A model generated the notes under the pieces. The model was not told the origin of the DNA. It did no database searches and was given only the letters and a program-made list of their open reading frames with translations. From an uncultured Nitrospira sp. (GTDB taxonomy: Bacteria; Nitrospirota; Nitrospiria; Nitrospirales; Nitrospiraceae), in assembly GCA_946479785.1 (NCBI GenBank), contig CAMLHQ010000048.1:1-23185 (forward strand): DNA of 23,185 nt, given 5' to 3'. Positions 14,830-22,548 of this stretch are shown in pieces. Each line of letters opens with the position of its first letter. The stretch's first letter is position 1. A program made the translations under genes and the position numbers.

Positions 14830-15672
14830 ATGAAGCTCGGAGCGTTTGACATCTATCCGGTAATCGACGGACGTTTTCGGCTGGACGGCGGCGCCATGTT
14901 CGGAGTGGTGCCGAAGGTTCTCTGGGAGAAATGTTGCGCAGCCGACGATCTCAATCGTATCCCGCTGAGCGTCACCTGTCTGCTGATTCGGGCCAAAGGG
15001 AAAAACATCCTCGTGGACACAGGGCTCGGCTCCAAGGAGGACGATAAGTTTCAGCGCATGTTCGCCGTCGAACGGACGCCGACGCTACTGGACTCCTTGA
15101 AACCGCTGGGGCTGGGCTCGGAAGACATCCACATAGTGATTAACACTCATTTGCACTTCGATCACGCGGGGGGAAACACGATCAAGGACAAGAATGGCGC
15201 GATCGTCCCAGCCTTTCCCAAAGCCCGATATTTCATACAGCAGGGGGAGTTTGAAGATGCCGCCCGTGCAAACGAACGGACTAAGGCGAGCTACCGGCAA
15301 GACAATTTCACGCCGATTGCCCACGTGAATCAGTGGGAATTCCTGCAGGGTGACACAGAATTATTCCCTGGTGTTACTGCGGTCGTCACCGCCGGCCACA
15401 CGCGTTGCCATCAAGGAGTCAAGATTGAATCGGAAGGACAGACCGCGTTCTATCTCGGCGACCTGATCCCGACCGTGTCTCATCTGCCCCTGCCCTACAT
15501 CATGGGCTACGATTTGTTTCCTATCCAGACGCTCGAGACGAAACGGTGGGTCCTCGATCGGGCCTTCGAGGAGAAATGGTTGCTCCTTTTCGAACATGAC
15601 CCTTTGATTCAGGCAGGACATGTGAGCAAGGATGTGGAGGGCAAGTATTTTCTGCGTGAGGTGACGGCATGA
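14830..15672 (+). CDS. Metallo-beta-lactamase-fold hydrolase
   Basis: This is a 280-residue metallohydrolase with a full two-metal set: His107, His109, Asp111 and His112 (THLHFDHAGG), His190 (TAGHTRCHQ), Asp211 (YLGDLIP) and His256 (FEHDP). Its layout resembles lactonase-like members (AHL lactonase/YtnP group) more than glyoxalase II. It is embedded between the two mutase subunits and overlaps the cobalamin-subunit start (ATGA), so it is made together with the mutase. It could be a thioesterase or lactonase clearing a side product of the acyl-CoA pathway, but no substrate can be read from the sequence. Start chosen at 14830 with AAGGA four bases upstream; an ATG at 14788, three bases after the previous stop, would add 14 residues (MRWRHPAG...) without family likeness. 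Confidence 0.78.
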   Translation: MKLGAFDIYPVIDGRFRLDGGAMFGVVPKVLWEKCCAADDLNRIPLSVTCLLIRAKGKNILVDTGLGSKEDDKFQRMFAVERTPTLLDSLKPLGLGSEDIHIVINTHLHFDHAGGNTIKDKNGAIVPAFPKARYFIQQGEFEDAARANERTKASYRQDNFTPIAHVNQWEFLQGDTELFPGVTAVVTAGHTRCHQGVKIESEGQTAFYLGDLIPTVSHLPLPYIMGYDLFPIQTLETKRWVLDRAFEEKWLLLFEHDPLIQAGHVSKDVEGKYFLREVTA

Positions 15673-16076
15673 CAGTAGCGGCAACTCCGTTTCGTGTCCT
15701 GATCGGCAAAGTGGGTCTCGATGGCCATGACCGTGGAGTGAAACTCATTGCGCGCGCGCTGCGTGACGCCGGGATGGAAGTGATCTACACCGGTCTTCAC
15801 CAGACGCCGGAACAGGTCGTCAGCACGGCGATTCAAGAGGATGTGGATGCCATCGGCCTGAGCATCCTTTCTGGCGCGCACAATACGCTCTTTCTGCGGA
15901 TATTGGAGCTGCTCAAAGAACAGAGCGCTGAAGACATCGTGTTGTTCGGTGGCGGAATCATTCCCGATGAAGATCATGTCACGCTCAAAGCGGCTGGCGT
16001 GAAGGCCCTGTTCGGACCAGGGGCTCCTATGAACGCCGTTGTGGACTTCGTGAAACGACTCAAACCACAGAACTGA
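15669..16076 (+). CDS. icmB: Acyl-CoA mutase cobalamin-binding subunit
   Basis: This 135-residue B12-binding protein has the base-off/His-on motif DGHDRG (18-23; His20 binds cobalt) preceded by the conserved Lys14. The later SILSGAH (65-71) and GGGIIPDED segments cradle the nucleotide tail. Its size matches the small subunit of split mutases such as IcmB. With the large subunit at 13189 it makes the complete mutase; the two genes are separated by the metallo-beta-lactamase-fold gene. It starts within the stop of that gene (ATGA). As a stand-alone domain it does not itself reveal substrate; the symbol follows the residues seen in the large subunit. Confidence 0.88.
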   Translation: MTVAATPFRVLIGKVGLDGHDRGVKLIARALRDAGMEVIYTGLHQTPEQVVSTAIQEDVDAIGLSILSGAHNTLFLRILELLKEQSAEDIVLFGGGIIPDEDHVTLKAAGVKALFGPGAPMNAVVDFVKRLKPQN

Positions 16077-16082
16077 AACACC

Positions 16083-17687
16083 ATGCGCATCCTCAAGGCT
16101 TCGCTCACGAAGACATCCGAAGAATTCATGTCGAATCAGGCGCACTACGAAAACCTCAGAGCCGATCTTCACAAACACATTGCGCTCGTTATGGCCGGGG
16201 GGCCGGAGGATGCCGTCGCGCTCCACAAACAACGCGGCAAGCTGACCGCTCGCGAGCGGATCGTGGAGTTGCTCGATCCGGATTCTCCGTGGCTCGAACT
16301 CAGCCCCCTGGCCGCCAACGGAATGTACGACGACCAGGTTCCCGCTGCCGGCCTGATCAGCGGCATTGGCTATGTATCGGGACGACCCTGCGTCATTGCA
16401 GCCAACGATGCCACCGTCAAAGGCGGCACCTATTTTCCGATGACGATCAAGAAACACTTGCGAGCACAGGAGATCGCTCTGGAGAACCGGCTGCCCGTGA
16501 TCTATCTCGTCGATTCCGGTGGGGTCTTCCTGCCCATGCAGGCCGAGGTATTTGCGGACAAGGATCATTTCGGACGGATCTTTTACAACCAGGCACGAAT
16601 GTCGGCGCTGGGCATTCCGCAAATTGCCGTGGTGATGGGCATGTGCACCGCGGGCGGGGCCTACGTGCCGGCGATGTGTGACGAGAATGTCATCGTCAAA
16701 GGAACCGGCACCATTTATTTGGCCGGACCGCCGCTTGTGAAGGCCGCGACCGGCGAGGATGTCACCTCTGAAGAACTCGGCGGCGCTGATTTGCACACGC
16801 GACTGTCCGGTGTGAGCGACCATCTGGCTGACGATGACCAGGATGCATTGGAGATCTGCCGTTCGATCGTCGCCACGTTGCCGCGGCGGCCTGCCAGACG
16901 ACGAGAAGGTGAGATCGAGGAGCCACTTTATCAAGCGAGCGAGCTCTATGGACTCATTCCGAGCAATCCACGGAAGACCTTTGAGGCGCACGAAGTCGTT
17001 GCCCGCCTGGTAGACGGAAGCAGATTTCACGAATTCAAGGCGCGCTACGGCCAAACGCTTACGTGCGGGTTTGCCCACTGGATGGGCAACCAGGTCGGCA
17101 TCATCGCCAATAATGGGGTGATGTTGTCCGAAGCCGCTTTGAAAGGGGCACATTTCGTCCAACTCTGCACCCAGCGACGAGTCCCGCTCGTGTTTCTGCA
17201 AAACATTACCGGGTTCATGGTCGGGAAAGATTACGAGGCCCGCGGGATTATCAAGGACGGCGCCAAGATGGTGCAGGCAGTGGCGACTGCCGATGTTCCG
17301 AAGTTCACCGTCATCATTGGGGCCTCTCACGGTGCCGGCAATTACGCAATGTGCGGCCGTGCGTATGGATCGCGATTTGTATTCCTCTGGCCCAACGCCA
17401 GGACTTCCGTTATGGGGGCGCAGCAGGCCGCCCATGTGCTGGTGACGGTCAAGCGTCAGCAACGAGCGAGGGAGAAGCGAATATTCTCCGAGGAAGAGCA
17501 ACGAAAGATCACCGAGTGCACTTTGTCCCAATATGAGCGCGAAGGCAGTCCCTATTTCAGTACGGCCCGCCTCTGGGACGACGGCATCATCGACCCGTCT
17601 GACACCCGACGCATCCTCGGCCTTTGTCTCGATATTGCCATGACGATGCCGGTCCGCGGGTCGCACCCACCTGTGTTTCGCATGTGA
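16083..17687 (+). CDS. Methylcrotonyl-CoA carboxylase carboxyltransferase (beta) subunit
   Basis: This crotonase-fold carboxyltransferase of up to 534 residues transfers CO2 from carboxybiotin to an acyl-CoA. The sequence is characteristic of the methylcrotonyl-CoA carboxylase beta subunit (AccD/LiuB/MccB). It shows [19 protein letters not shown] in the N-domain, [19 protein letters not shown] and [12 protein letters not shown], then [18 protein letters not shown] and [16 protein letters not shown] in the C-domain. These strings differ from propionyl-CoA carboxylase beta. The next two genes are the following steps of leucine breakdown, which supports the call. The biotin-carrying alpha subunit is not in the window. 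The start is uncertain: 16083 has no clear ribosome site, and an ATG at 16128 ([10 protein letters not shown]) gives the usual N-terminus with a weak GAAGAA site. Confidence 0.9.
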   Translation: MRILKASLTKTSEEFMSNQAHYENLRADLHKHIALVMAGGPEDAVALHKQRGKLTARERIVELLDPDSPWLELSPLAANGMYDDQVPAAGLISGIGYVSGRPCVIAANDATVKGGTYFPMTIKKHLRAQEIALENRLPVIYLVDSGGVFLPMQAEVFADKDHFGRIFYNQARMSALGIPQIAVVMGMCTAGGAYVPAMCDENVIVKGTGTIYLAGPPLVKAATGEDVTSEELGGADLHTRLSGVSDHLADDDQDALEICRSIVATLPRRPARRREGEIEEPLYQASELYGLIPSNPRKTFEAHEVVARLVDGSRFHEFKARYGQTLTCGFAHWMGNQVGIIANNGVMLSEAALKGAHFVQLCTQRRVPLVFLQNITGFMVGKDYEARGIIKDGAKMVQAVATADVPKFTVIIGASHGAGNYAMCGRAYGSRFVFLWPNARTSVMGAQQAAHVLVTVKRQQRAREKRIFSEEEQRKITECTLSQYEREGSPYFSTARLWDDGIIDPSDTRRILGLCLDIAMTMPVRGSHPPVFRM

Positions 17688-17694
17688 GGAACGC

Positions 17695-18546
17695 ATGAAG
17701 GACGGTATCCCTCTCCTGGTTGAGTCGCACAACGGCCTGGCCCGCGTGACGCTGAACCGTCCTCATCGGCGGAACGCGTTTGACGCCAGCATGGTCGATA
17801 AGCTGTACGAAGCGTTTAACGAGATGGCTCAGGATCCCTCGGTACGCGCAATCGTCTTGGCCGCCACTGGTTCTGCGTTCTGCGCCGGCGCAGACCTCAA
17901 CTGGATGGGATCGGAGGGCGCTGTCTCCGCTTCTGAGGCGCAGAAGGATGCCGAACGGCTGATGAAAATGTTCCAGGCTATCGACGAATGCCCCTGCCCC
18001 GTGATCGGACGAATCCAGGGTGTCGCGTTCGGAGGCGGAGTCGGGCTGATCGCAGTCTGTGACGTTGCCGTTGCAGCCGAGGACGCAACTTTCGCCCTCA
18101 GTGAAGTCCGATTGGGGTTGGTTCCCGCGGTGATTGCTCCTTTTCTGCTTCGCAAAACCGGTGAATCGTTCGTAAGAAGATTCTGCCTGACCGGCGAATC
18201 ATTCTCCGCTTCGGCTGCCCAACAGTTCCATCTGGTGCACGACCTGACCGAGCGGGACAAGCTCGACTCCCGAGTCGACGAGTTAGTGCATATGGTCTTG
18301 CGCCTTGCGCCGCAGGCGACAAGAGACACGAAAGCTCTGTTTCGACGACTCCTTACCCTCTCCGAAGAAGAGCGATGGAGAGTCTGTACTGAAGCCAACG
18401 CACATACCCGTCTCTCGGCGGAGGCGCAAGAGGGACTCCGGGCTTTTCTTGAAAAGCGTTCCCCTGGCTGGACGGACCTATCGGTAAAGCGAGGGAAGGA
18501 ACCCCAAGAAGGGAAGCCTCACAATGTTACAGGGCAGCCTGCATAG
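17695..18546 (+). CDS. Methylglutaconyl-CoA hydratase (crotonase family)
   Basis: This 283-residue crotonase has the oxyanion segment FCAGADLNWM (62-71), typical of LiuC/GnyH, and the catalytic Glu137 in ALSEVRLGLVPAVIAPF. The first of the two Glu residues of classic enoyl-CoA hydratases is replaced by Gly117 (FGGGVGL), as I recall for bacterial methylglutaconyl-CoA hydratases. It hydrates 3-methylglutaconyl-CoA to HMG-CoA in leucine catabolism. It sits between the MCC beta subunit and HMG-CoA lyase, exactly in pathway order. A good ribosome site (GAGGAA) precedes the ATG, and the tail of about 25 polar residues after residue 255 overlaps the lyase start by 23 bases. Another crotonase activity is less likely given the context. 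Confidence 0.85.
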   Translation: MKDGIPLLVESHNGLARVTLNRPHRRNAFDASMVDKLYEAFNEMAQDPSVRAIVLAATGSAFCAGADLNWMGSEGAVSASEAQKDAERLMKMFQAIDECPCPVIGRIQGVAFGGGVGLIAVCDVAVAAEDATFALSEVRLGLVPAVIAPFLLRKTGESFVRRFCLTGESFSASAAQQFHLVHDLTERDKLDSRVDELVHMVLRLAPQATRDTKALFRRLLTLSEEERWRVCTEANAHTRLSAEAQEGLRAFLEKRSPGWTDLSVKRGKEPQEGKPHNVTGQPA

Positions 18547-19468
18547 ACGGCCTTCGAAGCCGATCCGCATCATCGAAGTCGGTCCACGAGACGGACTCCA
18601 AAATGAACGGGGCATCGTCTCGACCCAGGACAAGGTGTCGTTTGTGAACGCCCTGTCTCGGACCGGTGTGGCAGAAATTGAAATTGGTTCGTTCGTGTCG
18701 CCTCATGCGATCCCGCAGTTGGCAGACTCAGACGAGGTATTTCGCAAGATCGAGCGGCGAGCCGGCGTCACCTATTCCGCCTTGGTACCCAACGGGCGCG
18801 GGCTCGAACGAGCCAGGGCCGTAGGCATACAAAAGATCGCGGTGTTTACTGCGGCCTCCGAGACGTTTGCCCAACACAACATCAACTGCGGGGTACGCGA
18901 GTCAATCGATCGGTTCGCACCGGTCGTGAACGAAGCGCAACGGAATGGAATGACCGTGCGTGGCTACATTTCCACCGTAACCCACTGTCCATTCGAAGGG
19001 CCCATTGATCCGTCGCGCGTGATGACGGTCATGCACGGACTTCTGCAAATTGGCGTCGACGAAATCTCCCTCGGGGACACGATCGGGAAGGCCACGCCGA
19101 GCGATGTGCGAAGACTGCTGGATGAAATATTGCCGCACATTGAGCGAAACCGTCTCTCGCTCCACTTTCATGACACCTATGGCATGGCCGTCGCCAATAT
19201 CCTGTCGGCCTGGATGGATTATGACATTGAGGCGTTTGACACGGCTGCCGGGGGGCTAGGCGGCTGCCCCTATGCGCCCGGAGCATCCGGGAACGTGGCA
19301 ACCGAGGACGCGGTCTATGCGTTGAAGGCGTCCGGAGCGGCCGTTCCGGTGGATGAGCAGATGGTCATTGCAGCAGCCCGACAGATCGGAACTGTGCTGA
19401 ACCATCCGCTCTCGTCTCGACTGTCGCGCGTACGTATCGAACAAAAGCAGCACGAGCGAGTGACATGA
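18524..19468 (+). CDS. Hydroxymethylglutaryl-CoA lyase
   Basis: This 314-residue TIM-barrel lyase of the DRE-TIM family cleaves HMG-CoA to acetoacetate and acetyl-CoA. Visible signatures are EVGPRDGLQNE (18-28, with Arg22 and Asp23), SFVSPHAIPQLADS (56-69), the metal motif HFHDTYGMA (His214, His216) and the catalytic Cys248 in GGLGGCPYAPGASGN. These distinguish it from citramalate or isopropylmalate synthases. It follows the methylglutaconyl-CoA hydratase gene with a 23-base overlap, and its stop overlaps the next start (ATGA). It completes leucine catabolism; the acetoacetate produced would join that from fumarylacetoacetase. Function is one of the most secure in the window. Confidence 0.95.
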   Translation: MLQGSLHRRPSKPIRIIEVGPRDGLQNERGIVSTQDKVSFVNALSRTGVAEIEIGSFVSPHAIPQLADSDEVFRKIERRAGVTYSALVPNGRGLERARAVGIQKIAVFTAASETFAQHNINCGVRESIDRFAPVVNEAQRNGMTVRGYISTVTHCPFEGPIDPSRVMTVMHGLLQIGVDEISLGDTIGKATPSDVRRLLDEILPHIERNRLSLHFHDTYGMAVANILSAWMDYDIEAFDTAAGGLGGCPYAPGASGNVATEDAVYALKASGAAVPVDEQMVIAAARQIGTVLNHPLSSRLSRVRIEQKQHERVT

Positions 19469-20271
19469 CCATCTCTCCGCTGGCCATAAGAGACAATGTC
19501 GGTGTAATGAAATTGGCCGAACAGGTCAGGGCCGGAAACATCCGTGCTATCTCGCGTCTGATTACGATGTTGGAAAGCCATGACCAGGACGGCATCGCTG
19601 CACTACACCTGCTCGTCTCGGGTTCGCCCCATGCGGCAGTCGTCGGAATTACCGGGTATCCGGGAGCGGGCAAAAGCACGGTCGTCGCTCAACTCGTCAC
19701 AGCCTATCGGCGTTCGGGCATGAAAGTCGGGGTGCTCGCTGTCGATATGAGCAGTCCACTGACGGGCGGTGCCCTGCTCGGCGACCGCATCCGGATGCAA
19801 GAGCATACACTCGATCACGGGGTCTATATCAGGAGTATGGCGACAAGGGGACAGCATGGCGGGCTCTCCCTAGCGACCAGAGACGCCACATCCGTCTTGG
19901 AGGTGGCGGGGTACGAAATCATTCTGATCGAAACCATTGGGGTCGGTCAGGACGAAATAGACGTCGTTGATATCGCCGACACGGTCGTCGCGGTCGTGGC
20001 ACCCGGCCTCGGCGATGAGGTGCAAGCGATGAAGGCGGGCTTGTTGGAAGTGGCTCACATCGTTGTCGTTAATAAAGGAGATCGTGCCGGCGCAGATATC
20101 GCTTTGCGGGATTTGCGAGACTGCTGTCCGACCGTGCTCCGGACTATCGCCACGAGCGGCGAAGGGATCGCTGAGCTCGTCGCGGCGATTACCGAACACC
20201 AACGGATCCACGATAGGAATGATAAAGGTGTCTCTCCGCCGGCGCCAATGAAGAGGGGCTGCGCCCGATGA
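19465..20271 (+). CDS. MeaB/ArgK-family GTPase, mutase chaperone (short)
   Basis: This 268-residue G3E P-loop GTPase loads and protects adenosylcobalamin in acyl-CoA mutases. The P-loop is GYPGAGKS (64-71), the switch region ETIGVGQDE starts at 156, and the base motif is NKGD (203-206, in place of the usual NKAD/NKxD form of this family). The N-terminal helical arm (1-50) is present. The protein ends about 35 residues after the G-domain, whereas MeaB of Methylobacterium and relatives runs to about 330 residues with a C-terminal dimerisation arm. The reading frame is open to a clean stop, with no sign of a frameshift. By context it serves the isobutyryl-CoA-type mutase of this operon (MeaI-like role). 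It starts in the lyase stop (ATGA). Confidence 0.88.
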   Translation: MTISPLAIRDNVGVMKLAEQVRAGNIRAISRLITMLESHDQDGIAALHLLVSGSPHAAVVGITGYPGAGKSTVVAQLVTAYRRSGMKVGVLAVDMSSPLTGGALLGDRIRMQEHTLDHGVYIRSMATRGQHGGLSLATRDATSVLEVAGYEIILIETIGVGQDEIDVVDIADTVVAVVAPGLGDEVQAMKAGLLEVAHIVVVNKGDRAGADIALRDLRDCCPTVLRTIATSGEGIAELVAAITEHQRIHDRNDKGVSPPAPMKRGCAR

Positions 20272-20298
20272 GCCGGCGGGTCACACGAAGTGTCGTAT

Positions 20299-20304
20299 GG
20301 AGGG
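20299..20304 (+). promoter_or_regulatory. Ribosome binding site that sets the second crotonase start
   Basis: GGAGGG ends four bases before the ATG at 20309. The ATG at 20297 would overlap this site and adds four residues only. Confidence 0.65.
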
Positions 20305-20308
20305 CGCT

Positions 20309-21088
20309 ATGCCTCACCAACTGTTGACCATCTCTCACCACATTGCACGGATCATGTTGCATAACCCGCCAGCCAACGTGCTCAATCACTCCGTGCTCAA
20401 GGAGTTGGAGCAGGTTCTGACCGACGTGCAGGAGGACGAATATGTCCGAGTGGTGATCGTGACCGGTAACGGGCGTTTTTTCTGCGCGGGGGCGGATATT
20501 AATGAGCTGGCCCACCTCACGACCATGCATAGCGGGTCGGAGTTTGCGGTCCGTGGGCAGTCGCTATTCAGCCGTATTGAGCGGTTCGAGAAACCGATGC
20601 TTGCCGCGATCAATGGTCCCTGCATCGGAGGTGGGCTGGAACTCGCTTTGGCCTGCCATGTTCGGGTGGCAGCGGCGGGGGCCATGATAGGATTGCCGGA
20701 GATCAAACTCGGTCTCATCCCAGGTTTCGGCGGAACTCAACGACTGCCGCGCGTCGTCGGCGCATCAAAGGCAGCGGAGATGATTCTGACGGGCGAGAGC
20801 CTGTCTGCGGAGGAGGCGCTCCGAATCGGCCTCGTCAGCCGAGTGGTGCCGACGCATGAGTTAATGGCGCAGGCTGAGGCCATCGCAACGCTGATCGCGG
20901 CGCGCGGAAAGGCGGCTGTAGAAGCGGCGCTGCATGCGATCAGAGGAGGACTGGATATTCCCCTATATGAAGGGTTGGCCAGAGAAGCAGAACTGTTCGG
21001 TCAGTTGTGTAGTGCGCCGGAAAAGCAAGAAGCCGTGCGGGCATTTCTCGAGAAGCGGCCGCCTAAATTGGCCGAAACGGAAGCGTAG
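20309..21088 (+). CDS. Enoyl-CoA hydratase (crotonase)
   Basis: This 259-residue crotonase carries both catalytic Glu residues of classic enoyl-CoA hydratase: Glu111 (GGGLELALAC) and Glu131 (LPEIKLGLIPGFGGTQRLPR). The oxyanion segment FFCAGADINEL lies at 57-67. This makes it a proper hydratase for crotonyl-CoA and related short chains, unlike the methylglutaconyl-type paralogue at 17695. In the proposed route it hydrates crotonyl-CoA made from n-butyryl-CoA, feeding the 3-hydroxybutyryl-CoA dehydrogenase encoded upstream. It could equally act on tiglyl-CoA in isoleucine breakdown. Start at 20309 chosen from the ribosome site; 37 bp follow the GTPase stop. Confidence 0.87.
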   Translation: MPHQLLTISHHIARIMLHNPPANVLNHSVLKELEQVLTDVQEDEYVRVVIVTGNGRFFCAGADINELAHLTTMHSGSEFAVRGQSLFSRIERFEKPMLAAINGPCIGGGLELALACHVRVAAAGAMIGLPEIKLGLIPGFGGTQRLPRVVGASKAAEMILTGESLSAEEALRIGLVSRVVPTHELMAQAEAIATLIAARGKAAVEAALHAIRGGLDIPLYEGLAREAELFGQLCSAPEKQEAVRAFLEKRPPKLAETEA

Positions 21089-21149
21089 ATTGGTGGGCGT
21101 CTGACTGATAAGGGTTTAAGAAAAGGTATAGATCTGGAGGGGATAGCTG

Positions 21150-22547
21150 ATGCTCGCAGAGCGCCTCGCTCGTTATTGCCAGACTCTCTGCTATGACGAC
21201 TTGCCAGAAGCCGTCGTACACGAAGTGAAGCGGCGGGTCCTGGACAGTTTCGGTTGTGCCCTTGGCGCCTGGACCGCACAGCCCTGCCGGATCGCACGTC
21301 AACTGGCTTCAGCCATCAAGGTGCCGCATAGCGCAACGTTGTGGGGAACCGACAACAGAACCCTTCCCGACCTCGCCACATTTGCCAACGGCGCGCTCGT
21401 CCGCTATCTCGATTTCAACGATACCTACCTCTCGAAGGAACCGGCACACCCGTCGGATAATATTGCAGCCGTTCTGGCCGTCGGAGAAACTGCGCGTGCT
21501 TCCGGCAAGCGTGTCATTCAAGCCATCGCTCTCGCCTATGAAGTCCAATGCCGACTCTGCGATGCAGCAGCGTTGCGACCCCGAGGATGGGACCACGTGA
21601 CATACGGGCCATTTTCTTCCGCGCTGGCCGCCGCCAAGGTGATGAAGCTCTCGGACGTGCAGACTCTGCATGCAGTCAACCTCGCCGGCGTCGCGAATGT
21701 CGCGCTCCGGCAGACGCGGGTCGGGGATCTCTCCATGTGGAAGGCCTGCGCCTTCTCGAACGCGGCGCGCAACGGGATGTTTGCTGCGATGCTAGCGCAA
21801 CGAGGGATGACAGGCCCATCTCCCATTTTTGAAGGCGAGAAGGGCTTTATGACACTCGTCTCGGGACCGCTTGATCTTTCGTTCTTCGGTGGCGAGGAAG
21901 GACCGTCCGGGCCGGTCCCATTCAAGATTCTCGATACCTATATTAAACGGTACCCCGTGGAGTATCACGCGCAGACGGCAGTAGAGGCTGCTCTGGCCAT
22001 CAGAGCGGACATGCTCAAAATAGAAGGGATCGATGCGCTTGCGACAATCACAGACATCGAAGTCGGTAGCTATGATGTCGCCATCGAAATCATCGGACGC
22101 GATTCTGAAAAGTGGCGCCCCCGCACAAGAGAGACTGCCGATCATAGCTTTCCGTACTGTGTGGCCGTCGCGTTGCTGGATGGCAAGGTGACGTTGCACT
22201 CGTTCGAGTCCAAGCGCCTCGCCGACCCGGCCCTGCATGAGTTGATGCAGAAGCTGCGCGTCGTCCCGCAACCTGAGTTCGTCGGCCGCTATCCGCAGGC
22301 GATGCCAACACGCATCACAGTCAGGACGAAGACGGGGAATGCCTATGTTCAACAGATGGATTATCCCCTCGGCCATCCCAGGAACCCCATGTCCGACCGC
22401 GAAGTCGAAGACAAGTTCCGCATCTTGGCGACAGGGAAGATAGATCGAAGGCGCATCAATAAGGTGATCGACGTGGTCTGGAAACTCGACCAACTCAAAA
22501 ATGTCAGCGCGTTGATGCCCTTACTGAAGATGAACCGAAGGACGTAG
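21150..22547 (+). CDS. prpD: MmgE/PrpD family, 2-methylcitrate dehydratase
   Basis: This 465-residue protein of the MmgE/PrpD/IDS-epimerase fold dehydrates 2-methylcitrate to methylaconitate in propionate catabolism. Family blocks include RVLDSFGCALGA (about 29-40), YLDFNDTYLSKEPAHPSDNIAA (about 85-106), WKACAFSNAARNGMFAA and the C-terminal DHSFPYCVAVALLDG. The length is near that of PrpD (about 480). It is followed one base after its stop by PrpB, which supports the methylcitrate role; MmgE/PrpD members outside such clusters have other substrates. A good ribosome site (GGAGGGGATAGCTG) precedes the ATG, after a 61-bp gap. Methylcitrate synthase (PrpC) is not in view and may lie just beyond the right edge. 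Confidence 0.9.
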   Translation: MLAERLARYCQTLCYDDLPEAVVHEVKRRVLDSFGCALGAWTAQPCRIARQLASAIKVPHSATLWGTDNRTLPDLATFANGALVRYLDFNDTYLSKEPAHPSDNIAAVLAVGETARASGKRVIQAIALAYEVQCRLCDAAALRPRGWDHVTYGPFSSALAAAKVMKLSDVQTLHAVNLAGVANVALRQTRVGDLSMWKACAFSNAARNGMFAAMLAQRGMTGPSPIFEGEKGFMTLVSGPLDLSFFGGEEGPSGPVPFKILDTYIKRYPVEYHAQTAVEAALAIRADMLKIEGIDALATITDIEVGSYDVAIEIIGRDSEKWRPRTRETADHSFPYCVAVALLDGKVTLHSFESKRLADPALHELMQKLRVVPQPEFVGRYPQAMPTRITVRTKTGNAYVQQMDYPLGHPRNPMSDREVEDKFRILATGKIDRRRINKVIDVVWKLDQLKNVSALMPLLKMNRRT

Positions 22548-22548
22548 C

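Noticed and set aside
15609..17732. A 707-codon open frame on the minus strand
   Set aside because: It lies antisense to the cobalamin subunit, MCC beta and the start of the hydratase, all of which have strong family motifs. Its translation shows no recognisable domain, and long antisense frames are expected opposite GC-rich coding sequence.
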